Of a stretch of 64,000 nt of DNA, positions 13,632-23,208 are shown piece after piece; the stretch's first letter is position 1, and the number at the start of each line of letters is the position of its first letter. The stretch is from Schistosoma mansoni (taxonomy: Eukaryota > Platyhelminthes > Trematoda > Strigeidida > Schistosomatidae). The stretch lies in contig NC_031497.1 in assembly GCF_000237925.1 (NCBI RefSeq), positions 15,054,770 to 15,118,769 of the forward strand, read 5' to 3'. A program made the position numbers and the translations under genes. The notes under the pieces were generated by a model. It was not told the DNA's origin. It ran no database searches and was given only the letters and a program-made list of their open reading frames with translations.

Positions 13632-16600
13632 GGCTCAACGATTTAATGAATCCTAGTTCACCTAGATAATTACGGACATATAGAAAGCTACAGCCATGCA
13701 TTTTCCAAAACTACCAAAAAAATGAATTAACACTTTTTATGCAACCTGAAAGGAAGATTGAAACAAGCCCACCAGCTCTTATAAAGACTGAAAAGGAAAT
13801 AATCAACTTGAATCGATGAGCAGAGGGACAATGTAAGCCGACACTAATGGTCTTTGAGTATAATAATCCAGTTTCAACATTTAAGTTGATCAAGGTATTA
13901 GCTGAAGTCTGGAAATTGGACTTAAGTTACTTTAACTAGCTTCGATCTCTGATTGTCCTACTCCACAACAGTACAGAAATCCTCGCATGATAACTATAAA
14001 GGAATTAGTTTGACAAATGTAATGTCTAAAATAGTGGCCTCGACTGTAGTTCAGCGCCTATTGAAGCCCAAAAACTGTACACCTGAGAAAAAGAAGTCAG
14101 TCCAGAACTGATAGTGGAAATATCAACCAAATCCTTACGATTCGTCATGTTTTAGGGTATAGACCCACCTCGTTGTCCTGAACTAGTGATGCAACTTGTG
14201 TTATGATCTATGTGGATTACGACTGACTGAGGAGAAGATGCAAGAATATTAAAAAATGCTTCAAATGTTTTGTTAGGATATTCACAGGAATATCCCAAAA
14301 ATTATCTCGAATGTAAAGTGGTATGTTTTCAGACTCTTCACATAATTCGCATGTTATTTTCTATTGGTCATTATTTACAGTTGCCCGAACTATGACTTTC
14401 ACGCGTCGTTTTCCTATTGGTCAATTTTGAGTTGTCCTAATTATAACCTTTACGTGTCCTTCCTTTCCATTGGTTACTGTTAATAGTCATCGTAACTGTA
14501 TAAATATGCCTTGTCTGTAAATCATTATTGACCTGCTTCTGACCCCATAAACAATTCTTATCCAATGGCTGTGTTCTGATTTACTGGAGGTTGGGGAACA
14601 GTATTGGGGTCGTACTAGGATATCTGAATTTGGTCAACCGGTAGAATTTCGTGTAGTCTTATCGCAATACGCAATATTTAGCAACGCAATAATCTCGCGA
14701 CGTAACATGTTTACTGACCCAAGCTGTCACACCATGAAAATAAAAAAGTTTAAAACGAAATTTATGATGAAATCAAAATACTGTCTTCAGGACTTGAAGA
14801 AAAAAGGAACTATGCCATTGACAAAGAACTGGGGTCGTACTACTCAAAATATTCAACTTATGACCACATTTAACTCGGCATACGCTGCAACATATAATAG
14901 TGATATAAAGTATCGGGGATGTATAGATCAACTAATAATAAAATCACTTTATTGGTCTGCAACAACATTAAATACCATTAGTGCACAACTTACCACTTTG
15001 GCCTATGTCTACAATATTACTCCAAGAAAGTTGTATATTCTTTACACAATTCTCGCCACCATATTTCAGAAAGCTATTTGTTATTGTCATACTGAAACCA
15101 TTGCAGTCAGATAATCCGGGAAACAGCCATACTGGTGCAGAAGAAGCTATGGCACTGTAAGTAGAGCAGAAAAAAAATAAACGGTTTATTGTAAATGTAA
15201 CTCATAATAAAAACCTTTGGTTATGACTGTTAGATAAACAGAGGTGAGTCAGTCTCAAGTACTAACACCTCCAGAATAACGAGAGCAGAAAAAGAACAAG
15301 ATGAACTATTAAAAATATGAATAAATAATAATATATTTGTAATATCCCACTGAGTAGAAAAAAATGATTAGATTGAGCAAAATTTTACAGAATGACATGC
15401 TTATGACTTGAGAAAAGGTTGAAAAGTGTAAACAGATTCGCAATACAAGGACAGATTTTGTGGTACATTACACGAGGCTTTGAAATGATAATTTCCTAAG
15501 TCTAATAATCCCTGTACAAGAAAACAACTAACAGTTATACCTTCATGTTCACTTTTAACTTCGCCAATTTACCCTTACTGTAGTTAACATAACATTCTGG
15601 AGTCTATGATCCACAATTGTGCGTCATAGAATCCAATAATTTTAATTATTGTATTTTGATGAATTCATGGCCGACTGACACTCCTTGCTTAAAAAAAGCG
15701 TAACCTTTCTTTGGCCGTCTCTTCGCCACCATCGCACACAGGAAATGATAAAAAAAATTCCGAGGAACTGACTATTTTGAAAAGTTAGTCGTGTACTAGC
15801 TATGAGGATTACCTAACATTAAAAAAGAACATGGCGAAAAATATGAAACAGTAGAAAATAAGAATTTCAAAATTATGCAACCTTACAATCTTCCTAAACA
15901 GACGACAATTAAGGCTTCACGAATTCTAAGATAAATAACATCTATTACTCTAAAGTCATCCACTTATTTTCTTCATTACAAGAAACAGAGTCACGAAGAC
16001 ATATAAGGTTGTCATTCAAAACACAGAGTATTGTAACAATTTTCGGCAGACAGTCAGCTACAACGTAAGACCAAGCACGTATATACATCGGTTCAAGCTG
16101 CCACACCTCATTAGCACAACAAGACGAACACCGAATTCATAGAAGTAGTTAATTTAATGGTGGTAATATATAAAAGAAAGGTTGTATATAAGGATATAGT
16201 ACAGGAAGAAAGGGAGATGTGAAGCAATTTTAATCTCAGGGTTTAAGGGAAGACAAAGAGTGTATACACTTACGCTATTGTGATCGATTCTGAGCCATGT
16301 CACACAGTCTCCAACCATTGGTTACAATAGTCGCGCGGACCCCAACCAAGTAGTCTGCATCTACCAGCATGGCTCAGACTAGAAGTTAGTGACTTCAAGC
16401 ACTGATGCCGCGTTTTGGTTTGGCCGCCCCTAACTCTCTTCCAACCATCCCCTATACTAGTCAGTATTGTGCGTCGTGGTAATCGGTGTTCAGGCATACG
16501 TAACACGTGGCCCAACCATCTCAGTCGATGAAGATTCATGACCTCATCAACAGATTTACCATCATTCGCTAATGCCCTGAGTCTAACCTCACTGTTACTT

Positions 16601-19600
16601 ACCCGGTGATCTCAGCAGATGCGAGCAATGTTTCTGAGACATCTGTGGTCAAATACTAGTAACTTACGGGTATCTTTTACTCTTAATGGCCACGTTTCGC
16701 TGCCGTAAAGTAGAACAGAGCGAATTACTGCGCAGTATACTCGCCCCTTAATCGATAGACGGATATCTCGTCTTAGCCATAGGTGACATAAGTTGGCAAA
16801 AGCCAAACGAGCTTTTTGAATCCGTGATGAGATTTCGTCAGACACCAACTCATTAGGGCTGATTAGACTTCCAAGATAAGTGAAGTTGTCGACGCGTTCG
16901 ACAGAAGACTCTGCATTTTGTCAGCGTCTTCACCAAACAGTATCATATCATCTGCGTATTCTAAGTCGATAATTGGACCTCGTGGTAGGAGATCAGTGCC
17001 CGAAAATTCAGTCAACGAGAGTACTATTTCCATCAGTAGGTCTATCATGAAGTTAAACAAAAATGGGGATAGTGGACAGCCTTGTCGGATACCACTTGAG
17101 GTTGTAAAATCATATGACAGTTCGCCATAAGCTCTCACTCGACTGGTAGTGTTCGAGTAAGGAGCCTTCACAAGGTTTATGTACTTCTGTGGTACACCTT
17201 TCAATGATAGACACTGCTACAGAACCTCTCGGTCTACAGAGTCAAATACTGCTCTTAAGTCAAGAAAAACTATGTCGAACGCCGATAAGCATGTCGGTGT
17301 TCTAAAACCTGACGAATAGTGAATATGTGGTCGATACGGTTATGAACAGGTATGAAGCCAATCTGATTTTCTCGTGTTTGCAGTTCATGAGTCTTAGTTA
17401 GGCGCCCGATAATTATTGAGGCTAGTATTTTAGATGCTATATTAGTCAAACTAATCCCTCTATGGTTATGACAGGATGATTTTGACCCCTTCTTATATAT
17501 TGGGACAATCAAAGATTGTGACCAGTCGAATAGGATTACGTCCAACTCCCAGATTTTAACTAAAATATTAGTCAACCCAATCGCTAAAATTGGACGACCA
17601 TATTCAAAGACCTCTGGAGCCAATCCATCTGGACCAGCTGCTCTTTCTCGTTTCAGATTAGCTAAAGCCTTTAAAACTTCAGCTAGAGTCGGAGGACCTA
17701 CTTCAATGTTCCATTCAGACTGTTTGGAATGGTGGGTAACTGTACATTAGCTGAAGGCCAACTAAACTGTTCTCTAAAGTGTTCCGCCCATCGTTCTGAA
17801 CGTCTGGGTTGAGAGCAGATAAGGGTTTCGTCTTTTTCCGGGATTGTTTCGCTCATACTTGACTTCTTAATTCCGGTTTCTTTTATTAGTCTGAAGAGTT
17901 GCCTGGTGTTGCCTATAGTCGCTGCCTTTTCCATCTCTTTTGCTTTCGTTGCTCACCACTGCTCACGATCGTTCCTCAGACTTTTGGTTGGCCTAGATCT
18001 GATTTGTTTTTGCTCTTCGTCGTGTTCAGAGCCTGATGGGATGAGTTTACGAGAATCCATCAGAGCAATAGACTTGGAAGAAATCCACTGGTTTTTTTGT
18101 AACCCTTTGGTTTAAATTACTAATAGATGTTACTGCTGTTTCCACAGCTGTTCGTATATCTTTCCAAGCAACATCTAGGTCAGCCTCGTTTATAGAACTG
18201 TCTAAATGTGGACTCAGTTGTTCCTGGAACTTACTTTTGGCTTTCTCGTCACTCAGTTTAATTCTAATGAGTCTTCTTAATGTAGTTTTTCTGAGTCCAG
18301 TGAGGCGCAAACAAATGCGTGCTCGTATTGAAGCGTGATCAGAGTATAAACATGTATTCCAGTACGAGCGATAATCTTCTATCGAGCCTCTTCAACGATG
18401 ACTGATGGCAATATGGTCTATTTGAGTCCGTCGTTGGTTTGGTGAAGGTGGTTGCCATGTTAGACGATGTCTCTCCTTGTGCTTAAAATTAGTGCTTGCT
18501 AAAAATAAACGATTTTCTGAGCATAGTTGCAACAGACGATCACCATTATCTGTTCGTTGAGCCTGAATACTAAAATACCCACCTAAATGTCTTTCTGTTT
18601 GGTTTAAGCTACCTAATTGGGCATTAAAGTCACCTGCTACGAGTACTATGTCTGAGAGCTTAGCTTTTTGAAGTTCAGAGAGCTTTCTGTGAAAGTCATC
18701 TTTCACTTCATCCGGGCTACAGTCAGTGGGAGCGTAGGCAGAAACGACGAAAAGGCAACGACATGTGTCCCTATCCTTTTGAGTTCTTACGGAGCCATTT
18801 AGCCGAACGGCACATAGACTAACTTCTAGTCTGAGCCATGCTGGTAGATGCAGACTACTTGGTTGGGGTCCGCGCGACTATTGTAACCAATGGTTGGAGA
18901 CTGTGTGACATGGCTCAGAATCGATCACAATAGCGTAAGTGTATACACTCTTTGTCTTCCCTTAAACCTTGAGATTAAAATTGCTTCACATCTCCCTTTC
19001 TTCCTGTACTATATCCTTATATACAACCTTTCTTTTATATATTACCACCATTAAATTAACTACTTCTATGAATTCGATGTTCGTCTTGTTGTGCTATTGA
19101 GGTGTGGCAACTTGAACTGATGTATATATGTGCCTGGTCCTACGGTGTAACCGTCTGACTGACTGTTAACGGGGATCCACTCTAATAGTGCTTGTTCTGC
19201 TCTCGTATTAAGTGCTATGCCTACACGTGCAAGTCCACGAGAATTAGTCATCGGGTCTCTAGATACACGGAGGGTGTATCTTGTCGGCTCTCCGCTTTTG
19301 CGAGGTGAAGTCAAGTAAATAACCACACTAGAATCCTGTATGCACGTTTTGGAGACACATTGTACATCATTGGTACGAGATTCTAAGGTTTTATTCAAGG
19401 AGACCTGTTGACCGATTTGACAGAGGGTGAGTACTTTGAAGGCTCCAATGTGTAGTTTGGAGCGAGGTTTCAGTAGACCTGGGACAGTGTTTTGTGCACT
19501 GGAATCGTTGTCTGTGGTGACACTTGAGGAGGAAGCCAAAAGAGGAAGTTCAGAGTTGAAAGTCGATGTAGGAGGAATAATAGGAATTGGAGAGGAAGAT

Positions 19601-22600
19601 TGATTGTGAATACAGTGATCTTGAGTGCTGTTAGAAGCATGAGGGTGGTTGTCACTCCCCAGTTGCCCACACCGTGGAAGGGTTCTTCTGGAGGTACCTG
19701 AATAGGAAATTGAGTTAGAGGTGGTCTTAGTGACCTGAGAGCGTGACCACAGTTCCCATGAGACAACTGTTTGGGGCTGGTCACACACGACCTTTTTGCG
19801 TTAGCTCCGTACTTTAAAGGACCTTACCGCCGGAGACGGGTATCCGAGGGATAAGGGGAGGTGTGTATTTTTATGGTCAACCTTTACTAACTCGACACTC
19901 CTTGTGTGAAGGCAGCATCGCTGTTACGCTGGTTGTCTGAAGGATACACCTTACTGTCTTCACAGCTCTGTACATTCAGCAGTACAACTTTGCCTTCGGA
20001 CCTCGGGTTTGCTGCATTCAGTCTTACTGCTCTTCAACCGACCAGTCTGGCATGATGGGCCCTTGAGGAACGATTGTTCCAGCCAGTATAGCTCAATTGG
20101 TTCATCACGATAGGCAAACCAGACCACCCCGTCAAGGTAGCAGCAACGGTCGACTGCATCAATATTACTACAAGTCAATCTCCGTGAAGAAAGATGGGGG
20201 AGAGGTGATAACTTAGTTTTTAAAGCTACATTGACCTACAAAAAAACACAAACATGATATGAACAAAGACAGAACGAAAGTACAAAGTAAACTCATTACG
20301 AATGTCGCCATGAAAACACCTTACACTATTTCCTGGGCAAGGTCTAAAATTTACTGGGCATTTGATAGCAGTTAAATACCATTTTACAACGATTTGCCCC
20401 AAGATTTGTGATTTCTAACCATACGCATTTTCCGTGTACGTTGGATAGAAGAACATTTAGTTTTATCCATTCAAAGAATAATATAACTACAAGCGTACTA
20501 TCAATAAATCAATTGCTCTTACTGTTGTTCAGTGAATGTAATAAATCAATAAACTCGGTTGTGTAATCAACCATTACTAGTTCTCATTGTATTGTTTTGC
20601 AGCACCAGCTTATCACAACTGCATCAATCACTTCAATGGTCAAATTTTAGTTATAAAAACTTCTTAATAGCAACAAGTATCATCAATGAGTTATATTTCT
20701 CAATGACTTTAAGCATGAAGAGTGAAAATGAATATACTGAACCACAAACAACCATTTATGATAAATGAAAAACAAACTATTAAAATACACTTTTAACTAC
20801 CCGGCTATTTGATTAGGATACTTTTGTCTGATCCAAGCAGAGAGCATACCACCATAGGATCCTCCGAAAGCGATTACAGGTGACGAAGCGAAGCATGAGT
20901 AATTAGCTTTCAGTTGATTAATTAGAAGCACATAATCAGCCAACGTTTGCTCTGCAGTTAGGTAACCAAAGTGCCGACGGTCCTTTGGAATTCAAAAGAA
21001 AAAAACAGTTCCTCTTCAGACTGGTCTCGAATAATGAGAGCAAGTTTGGAACTTTCAGTAATGGAAGCATTTTATTGCTCAAATTTATTGAAAAACAAAG
21101 TTTCATTCGTAGTTTGATGAAAAGAGAAAACCAGTTATTCGAAGTCCGGATTTAGTCTTAAAATTTATACGTTAAAAATAGTGTTTACTGATACTATAAA
21201 TAGTGCACAACCATCGCGTTTAAAAAGAGAATCTAACAAGAGTGTTATTTAACGGTCAATAAGATAATTGAGAGTGTATTTACATCGATAAACATAAAAA
21301 ATATCAGGTATTTAAATAAAATTTACGGTATTCTAGCCTTTTTGATCACATTAAGCTAGTAGAATTCACAAATAACTAGAAACCTGTCGACTTCGGTTTC
21401 AGAAGATAAGGCTCTGATATCATCAAATCCCAAATAAAATATTGCGGATTTAGTTAACTCTGAATATATTGAGGGTGTACAACGAAGGATCAGTAAATTC
21501 AAGAAGTAAATTGAAATGAAATGTTATAAACAGCTTGGTTTCTAATAAAATTGGCTAGCTAGATAGGAAACACTATTATCACAAATCTACACTGAAATTT
21601 AATGTTTTAATACTCTATAAAGGCGTAAAATGAAAAAACTTGAAAGCAGATCAAGAAGGCTGTTTACCAATTTTTGTCAACGTAGGTCAGCATTCAGATA
21701 TCATTAATCAGTCCAAAGCGCAGAAGAGCGAAATCATAATATTTTAAAATTAGCTGAAGAGACTGCAGTGGGAAGTTCTGAAGCCCATGAAACTATTTTA
21801 CTGTTAAAATAACACGGCAAGTATTCTGAAAAACTGTCAAAATACCATTGAAAATACATTTGCCTCGAGCAGTTGTCTCATGGACTTTTGCCAACTTATG
21901 TCACCTATGGCTAAGACGAGATATCCGTCTATCGATTAAGGGGCGAGTATACTGCGCAGTAATTCGCTCTGTTCTACTTTACGGCAGCGAAACGTGGCCA
22001 TTAAGAGTAAAAGATACCCGTAAGTTACTAGTATTTGACCACAGATGTCTCAGAAACATTGCTCGCATCTGCTGAGATCACCGGGTAAGTAACAGTGAGG
22101 TTAGACTCAGGGCATTAGCGAATGATGGTAAATCTGTTGATGAGGTCATGAATCTTCATCGACTGAGATGGTTGGGCCACGTGTTACGTATGCCTGAACA
22201 CCGATTACCACGACGCACAATACTGACTAGTATAGGGGATGGTTGGAAGAGAGTTAGGGGCGGCCAAACCAAAACGCGGCATCAGTGCTTGAAGTCACTA
22301 ACTTCTAGTCTGAGCCATGCTGGTAGATGCAGACTACTTGGTTGGGGTCCGCGCGACTATTGTAACCAATGGTTGGAGACTGTGTGACATGGCTCAGAAT
22401 CGATCACAATAGCGTAAGTGTATACACTCTTTGTCTTCCCTTAAACCTTGAGATTAAAATTGCTTCACATCTCCCTTTCTTCCTGTACTATATCCTTATA
22501 TACAACCTTTCTTTTATATATTACCACCATTAAATTAACTACTTCTATGAATTCGGTGTTCGTCTTGTTGTGCTAATGAGGTGTGGCAACTTGAACCGAT

Positions 22601-23197
22601 GTATATATGTGCCTGGTCCTACGGTGTGGCCGACTGAAATGCAACCATAACCAAGAGGTTTGGTTAGGAAAATGGTAGTGCACAAAAAACGTACTCTGCC
22701 AGCTAACAATGAAACGCTATGAAAACTTACTTTGAAAGAATTATTCCCGAATGGAAGAGACGTCCCGTAATACCGATGTTCGGCAAAAACAACAGAAGCA
22801 TTAAGTTCCCGAGAAAGCTTCCAAATAAACCCCTGAATTATAAAAATTATTGAATTTAGAGTCATTAGAATTATAGTGCATAAGCAATTACTGAATTCTC
22901 TGCAAAAGTTTCTATAGGACCTTCATTGCCTGTGTAAAAAAGTATCGGACCACCCGGAGTGAACGACTCGTTGTTAATTAGATACCTGATGAGGAACTTT
23001 TCATCGTTTACGAAAGAAAAGTGGTCCACCTAAATTGTTGAGAAATTAATACTGCTTATCTGAATAAATACCCTGGTCCAAAAGTATTTCGTTTCGTACG
23101 TGAAATCCGGATTCTTGATTGTTGACCACGGAAAATGTCTGGTTAACAGACCGAACGATAAAGGTAATAAAAAACTAAAGATCAAAGCCGGAATCAT
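3691..23197 (-). CDS. PRCP: Lysosomal Pro-X carboxypeptidase / DPP II-like serine peptidase (family S28), complete, nine exons
   Basis: Secreted or lysosomal alpha/beta-hydrolase that removes residues next to proline. Exons (minus strand): 23197-23072, 23029-22892, 22832-22731, 20982-20801, 15154-14994, 10737-10574, 7679-7512, 5630-5443, 3958-3691. All introns are GT-AG and all phases close, giving 498 residues, as expected for the family (human PRCP 496). Residues 1-20 form a signal peptide (MIPALIFSFLLPLSFGLL). Landmarks are YETKYFWTRVDHFSF (35-49), ILFYTGNEG, VFAEHRYYGTSLPFG, the nucleophile elbow GGSYGG with Ser164, then FSNGEIDPW with Asp415 and AHHLDLR with His441. The usual GGG after DPW is AFS here, and the C-terminus ends in a hydrophobic stretch (about 480-497). 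The sequence is intermediate between PRCP and DPP7, so the exact specificity is open. Introns 1 and 2 are 42 and 59 bp; the others are 1.5-5.6 kb and mostly filled with transposons. The start is the first ATG before the signal peptide. Confidence 0.95.
3959..5442 (-). other. Intron 8 of the S28 gene
   Basis: GT-AG intron of 1484 bp between the exons carrying the C-terminal Asp and His. No recognisable transposon or RNA gene inside. Confidence 0.75.
5631..7511 (-). other. Intron 7 of the S28 gene
   Basis: GT-AG intron of 1881 bp. I see no element or conserved frame in it; short open frames here do not resemble proteins. Confidence 0.75.
7743..8755 (+). mobile_element. Defective RTE (SR2-like, family A) copy with out-of-order junction
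   Basis: Lies in intron 6 of the S28 gene, antisense to it, ending about 60 bp from the exon 7 acceptor. The first 55 bases encode [20 protein letters not shown], which belongs near the C-terminus. The sequence then jumps back to the RT region (DLLPRGPIIDLEYADDMIL, 7808-7864). It continues with a loss of about 120 bp after DADKMQSLL, then the C-terminal region with a TGA (8188-8190) where relatives have Trp (RIC*DHR), [17 protein letters not shown] and CNQWLETV*. It ends in the family A tail GCTGACTGACTG. The 120-bp loss is shared with the copy at 16048-20152, and the TGA also with the copy at 21885-22636. Confidence 0.85.
8756..10573. other. Rest of S28 intron 6
   Basis: A/T-rich intron sequence without a recognisable element or coding exon. 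Confidence 0.5.
10885..11055 (+). repeat. Degenerate Smα-type SINE with decayed hammerhead fold
   Basis: The piece has a tRNA-like head (ACTCAGTAACTCAGTAGATAA..., a worn A box) and then AACATCAACTCTGGGATG. It continues with GGTGGCTAGTCC...GGAGGAAAC and CGCATCCTGG, and ends CTAGCCGCCACCCATCTCAG. The order matches the hammerhead-bearing short repeats known from schistosomes, but the core CUGANGA is lost (GGTGGCTA), so it should not cleave. Found in intron 5-6 territory of the S28 gene, antisense to it. Confidence 0.5.
11385..11450 (-). repeat. Detached 3' tail module of family B elements
   Basis: On the minus strand it reads TTGTGTGGTGCATATATATC...GTACCAATACTTATATG, the tail seen at 987-1035 and 30560-30620. 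The body that should precede it is absent or too decayed to recognise; the next element upstream is a family A fragment. Confidence 0.55.
11500..12200 (-). mobile_element. RTE (SR2-like) C-terminal fragment
   Basis: Minus-strand sequence matching the C-terminal and 3' UTR part of family A. It holds the equivalents of HRCLR (around 12070), LRWLGHVLR (around 11960) and the MAQNRS region (around 11720), then a 3' UTR ending near 11500 in the worn CAACCGATGCACAT motif. It is heavily mutated with no useful open frame. It lies in S28 intron 5 in the same orientation as the gene. Confidence 0.65.
12205..12545 (-). mobile_element. RTE-like 3' end with a different tail
   Basis: Minus strand: GACTCAGTGGCTTTAGATG, then CGCTTAGAATGGAAACCAGTGG, equivalent to 797-850 of the first element (ACACAGTGGCTAGGGACG ... 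CAGAATAGAAGCCAGTGG). A 3' UTR follows, ending GTACCGGAATTTATCTGAATAAA. The tail resembles the family B tail (GTACCAATATT...) only in part, so this is probably a sister family. Confidence 0.55.
12560..12960 (+). repeat. Old copy of the tail-sharing repeat, tail lost
   Basis: Matches the body of the repeat at 29990-30645: GGTCACCGG followed by a diverged stretch, then CTGCCTACTTCGGTTTGGATGC and GGACAGTGTATCA, against GTCACCGGG..., CCACCTGTTTCGGTCTGGGCACC and GGGCAGTATCA. It is clearly diverged. No GTGTGGCGCATA tail follows. Confidence 0.5.
13568..13626. repeat. (TA)n microsatellite
   Basis: Uninterrupted alternating TA for 59 bases inside S28 intron 5. Confidence 0.95.
13750..14335 (+). mobile_element. 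Degenerate RTE-like reverse transcriptase fragment
   Basis: In broken frames, KIETSPPALIKTEKEIINL matches [17 protein letters not shown] of the intact copy, LIKVLAEVWKLD matches [12 protein letters not shown], and SLIVLLHNSTEILA matches [14 protein letters not shown]. The piece then continues through the equivalent of the [10 protein letters not shown] and RQVLEHRH regions. It ends abruptly where an LTR-element fossil begins. Many stops and frameshifts make it one of the oldest RTE pieces here. Confidence 0.6.
14336..14700 (+). mobile_element. LTR-retrotransposon fossil: LTR plus leader piece
   Basis: Contains a promoter-like TATAAATATG, a CCCCATAAACAATTC stretch and a downstream leader. All of it is shared in the same order with the minus-strand fragment at 25830-26280, so the two belong to one family (probably Ty3-like; not certain). 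Only an end fragment remains; no gag or pol is visible. An old, broken fossil. Confidence 0.5.
15155..16047 (-). other. Part of S28 intron 4 without a recognised element
   Basis: Unremarkable A/T-rich intron between the exon 5 acceptor and the 3' end of an RTE copy. Confidence 0.5.
16048..20152 (-). mobile_element. Full-span but defective RTE (SR2-like, family A)
   Basis: Lies in S28 intron 4, in the same direction as the gene. It runs from the 5' end shared with the 47-51 kb element (rc CGACCGTTGCTGCTACCTTGAC) through a 5' UTR and an endonuclease region ([34 protein letters not shown]). Next come the RT motifs ([33 protein letters not shown]), the C-terminal region and the tail CTGACTGTCTG. 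The coding part is broken into at least eight frame pieces. A loss of about 120 bp follows DADKMQSLL, and TGA replaces Trp in RIC*DHR; both are shared with the copy at 7743. Another family A fragment is inserted at 18820-19160. Confidence 0.9.
18820..19160 (+). mobile_element. 5'-truncated family A fragment nested in opposite orientation
   Basis: Interrupts the endonuclease region of the surrounding minus-strand RTE between the codons for WIPVNS and CAVRLNGS. It starts at TAACTTCTAGTCTGAGCC and ends GTGTAACCGTCTGACTGACT, a normal family A 3' end. Outside it the host element resumes at GACTGTTAAC; the intact relative reads ATAGACGACTGTC here, so at most a few bases (GACT) could be a target duplication. 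It is nearly identical to the 3' ends of the copies at 8755 and 22636. Confidence 0.85.
20153..20800 (-). other. S28 intron 4, donor-side part
   Basis: No element recognised; it ends at the donor of exon 4 (GCCGG|GTAGTT). Confidence 0.5.
20983..21884 (-). other. S28 intron 3, acceptor-side part
   Basis: A/T-rich sequence between the exon 4 acceptor and an inserted RTE copy; nothing recognised. Confidence 0.5.
21885..22636 (+). mobile_element. 5'-truncated defective family A RTE copy
   Basis: Starts inside the C-terminal coding region (FANLCHLWLRRDIRLSIKGR), carries the TGA in RIC*DHR (22072-22074) and [17 protein letters not shown], has a stop after CNQWLETV, and ends at GTGTGGCCGACTG. It is nearly identical to 8000-8755. 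It lies in S28 intron 3, antisense, ending 94 bp before the exon 3 donor. No clear target duplication was found. Confidence 0.9.
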
Positions 23198-23208
23198 CTT
23201 TTGACTTG

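Noticed and set aside
14707-15114. 135-codon plus-strand frame in S28 intron 5/exon 5
   Set aside because: Its end is the antisense of S28 exon 5 (15154-14994), and the rest lies in intron with no family likeness.
16863-19788. Series of minus-strand frames as a multi-exon host gene
   Set aside because: Each matches consecutive parts of the RTE ORF; the breaks are stops and frameshifts, not introns.
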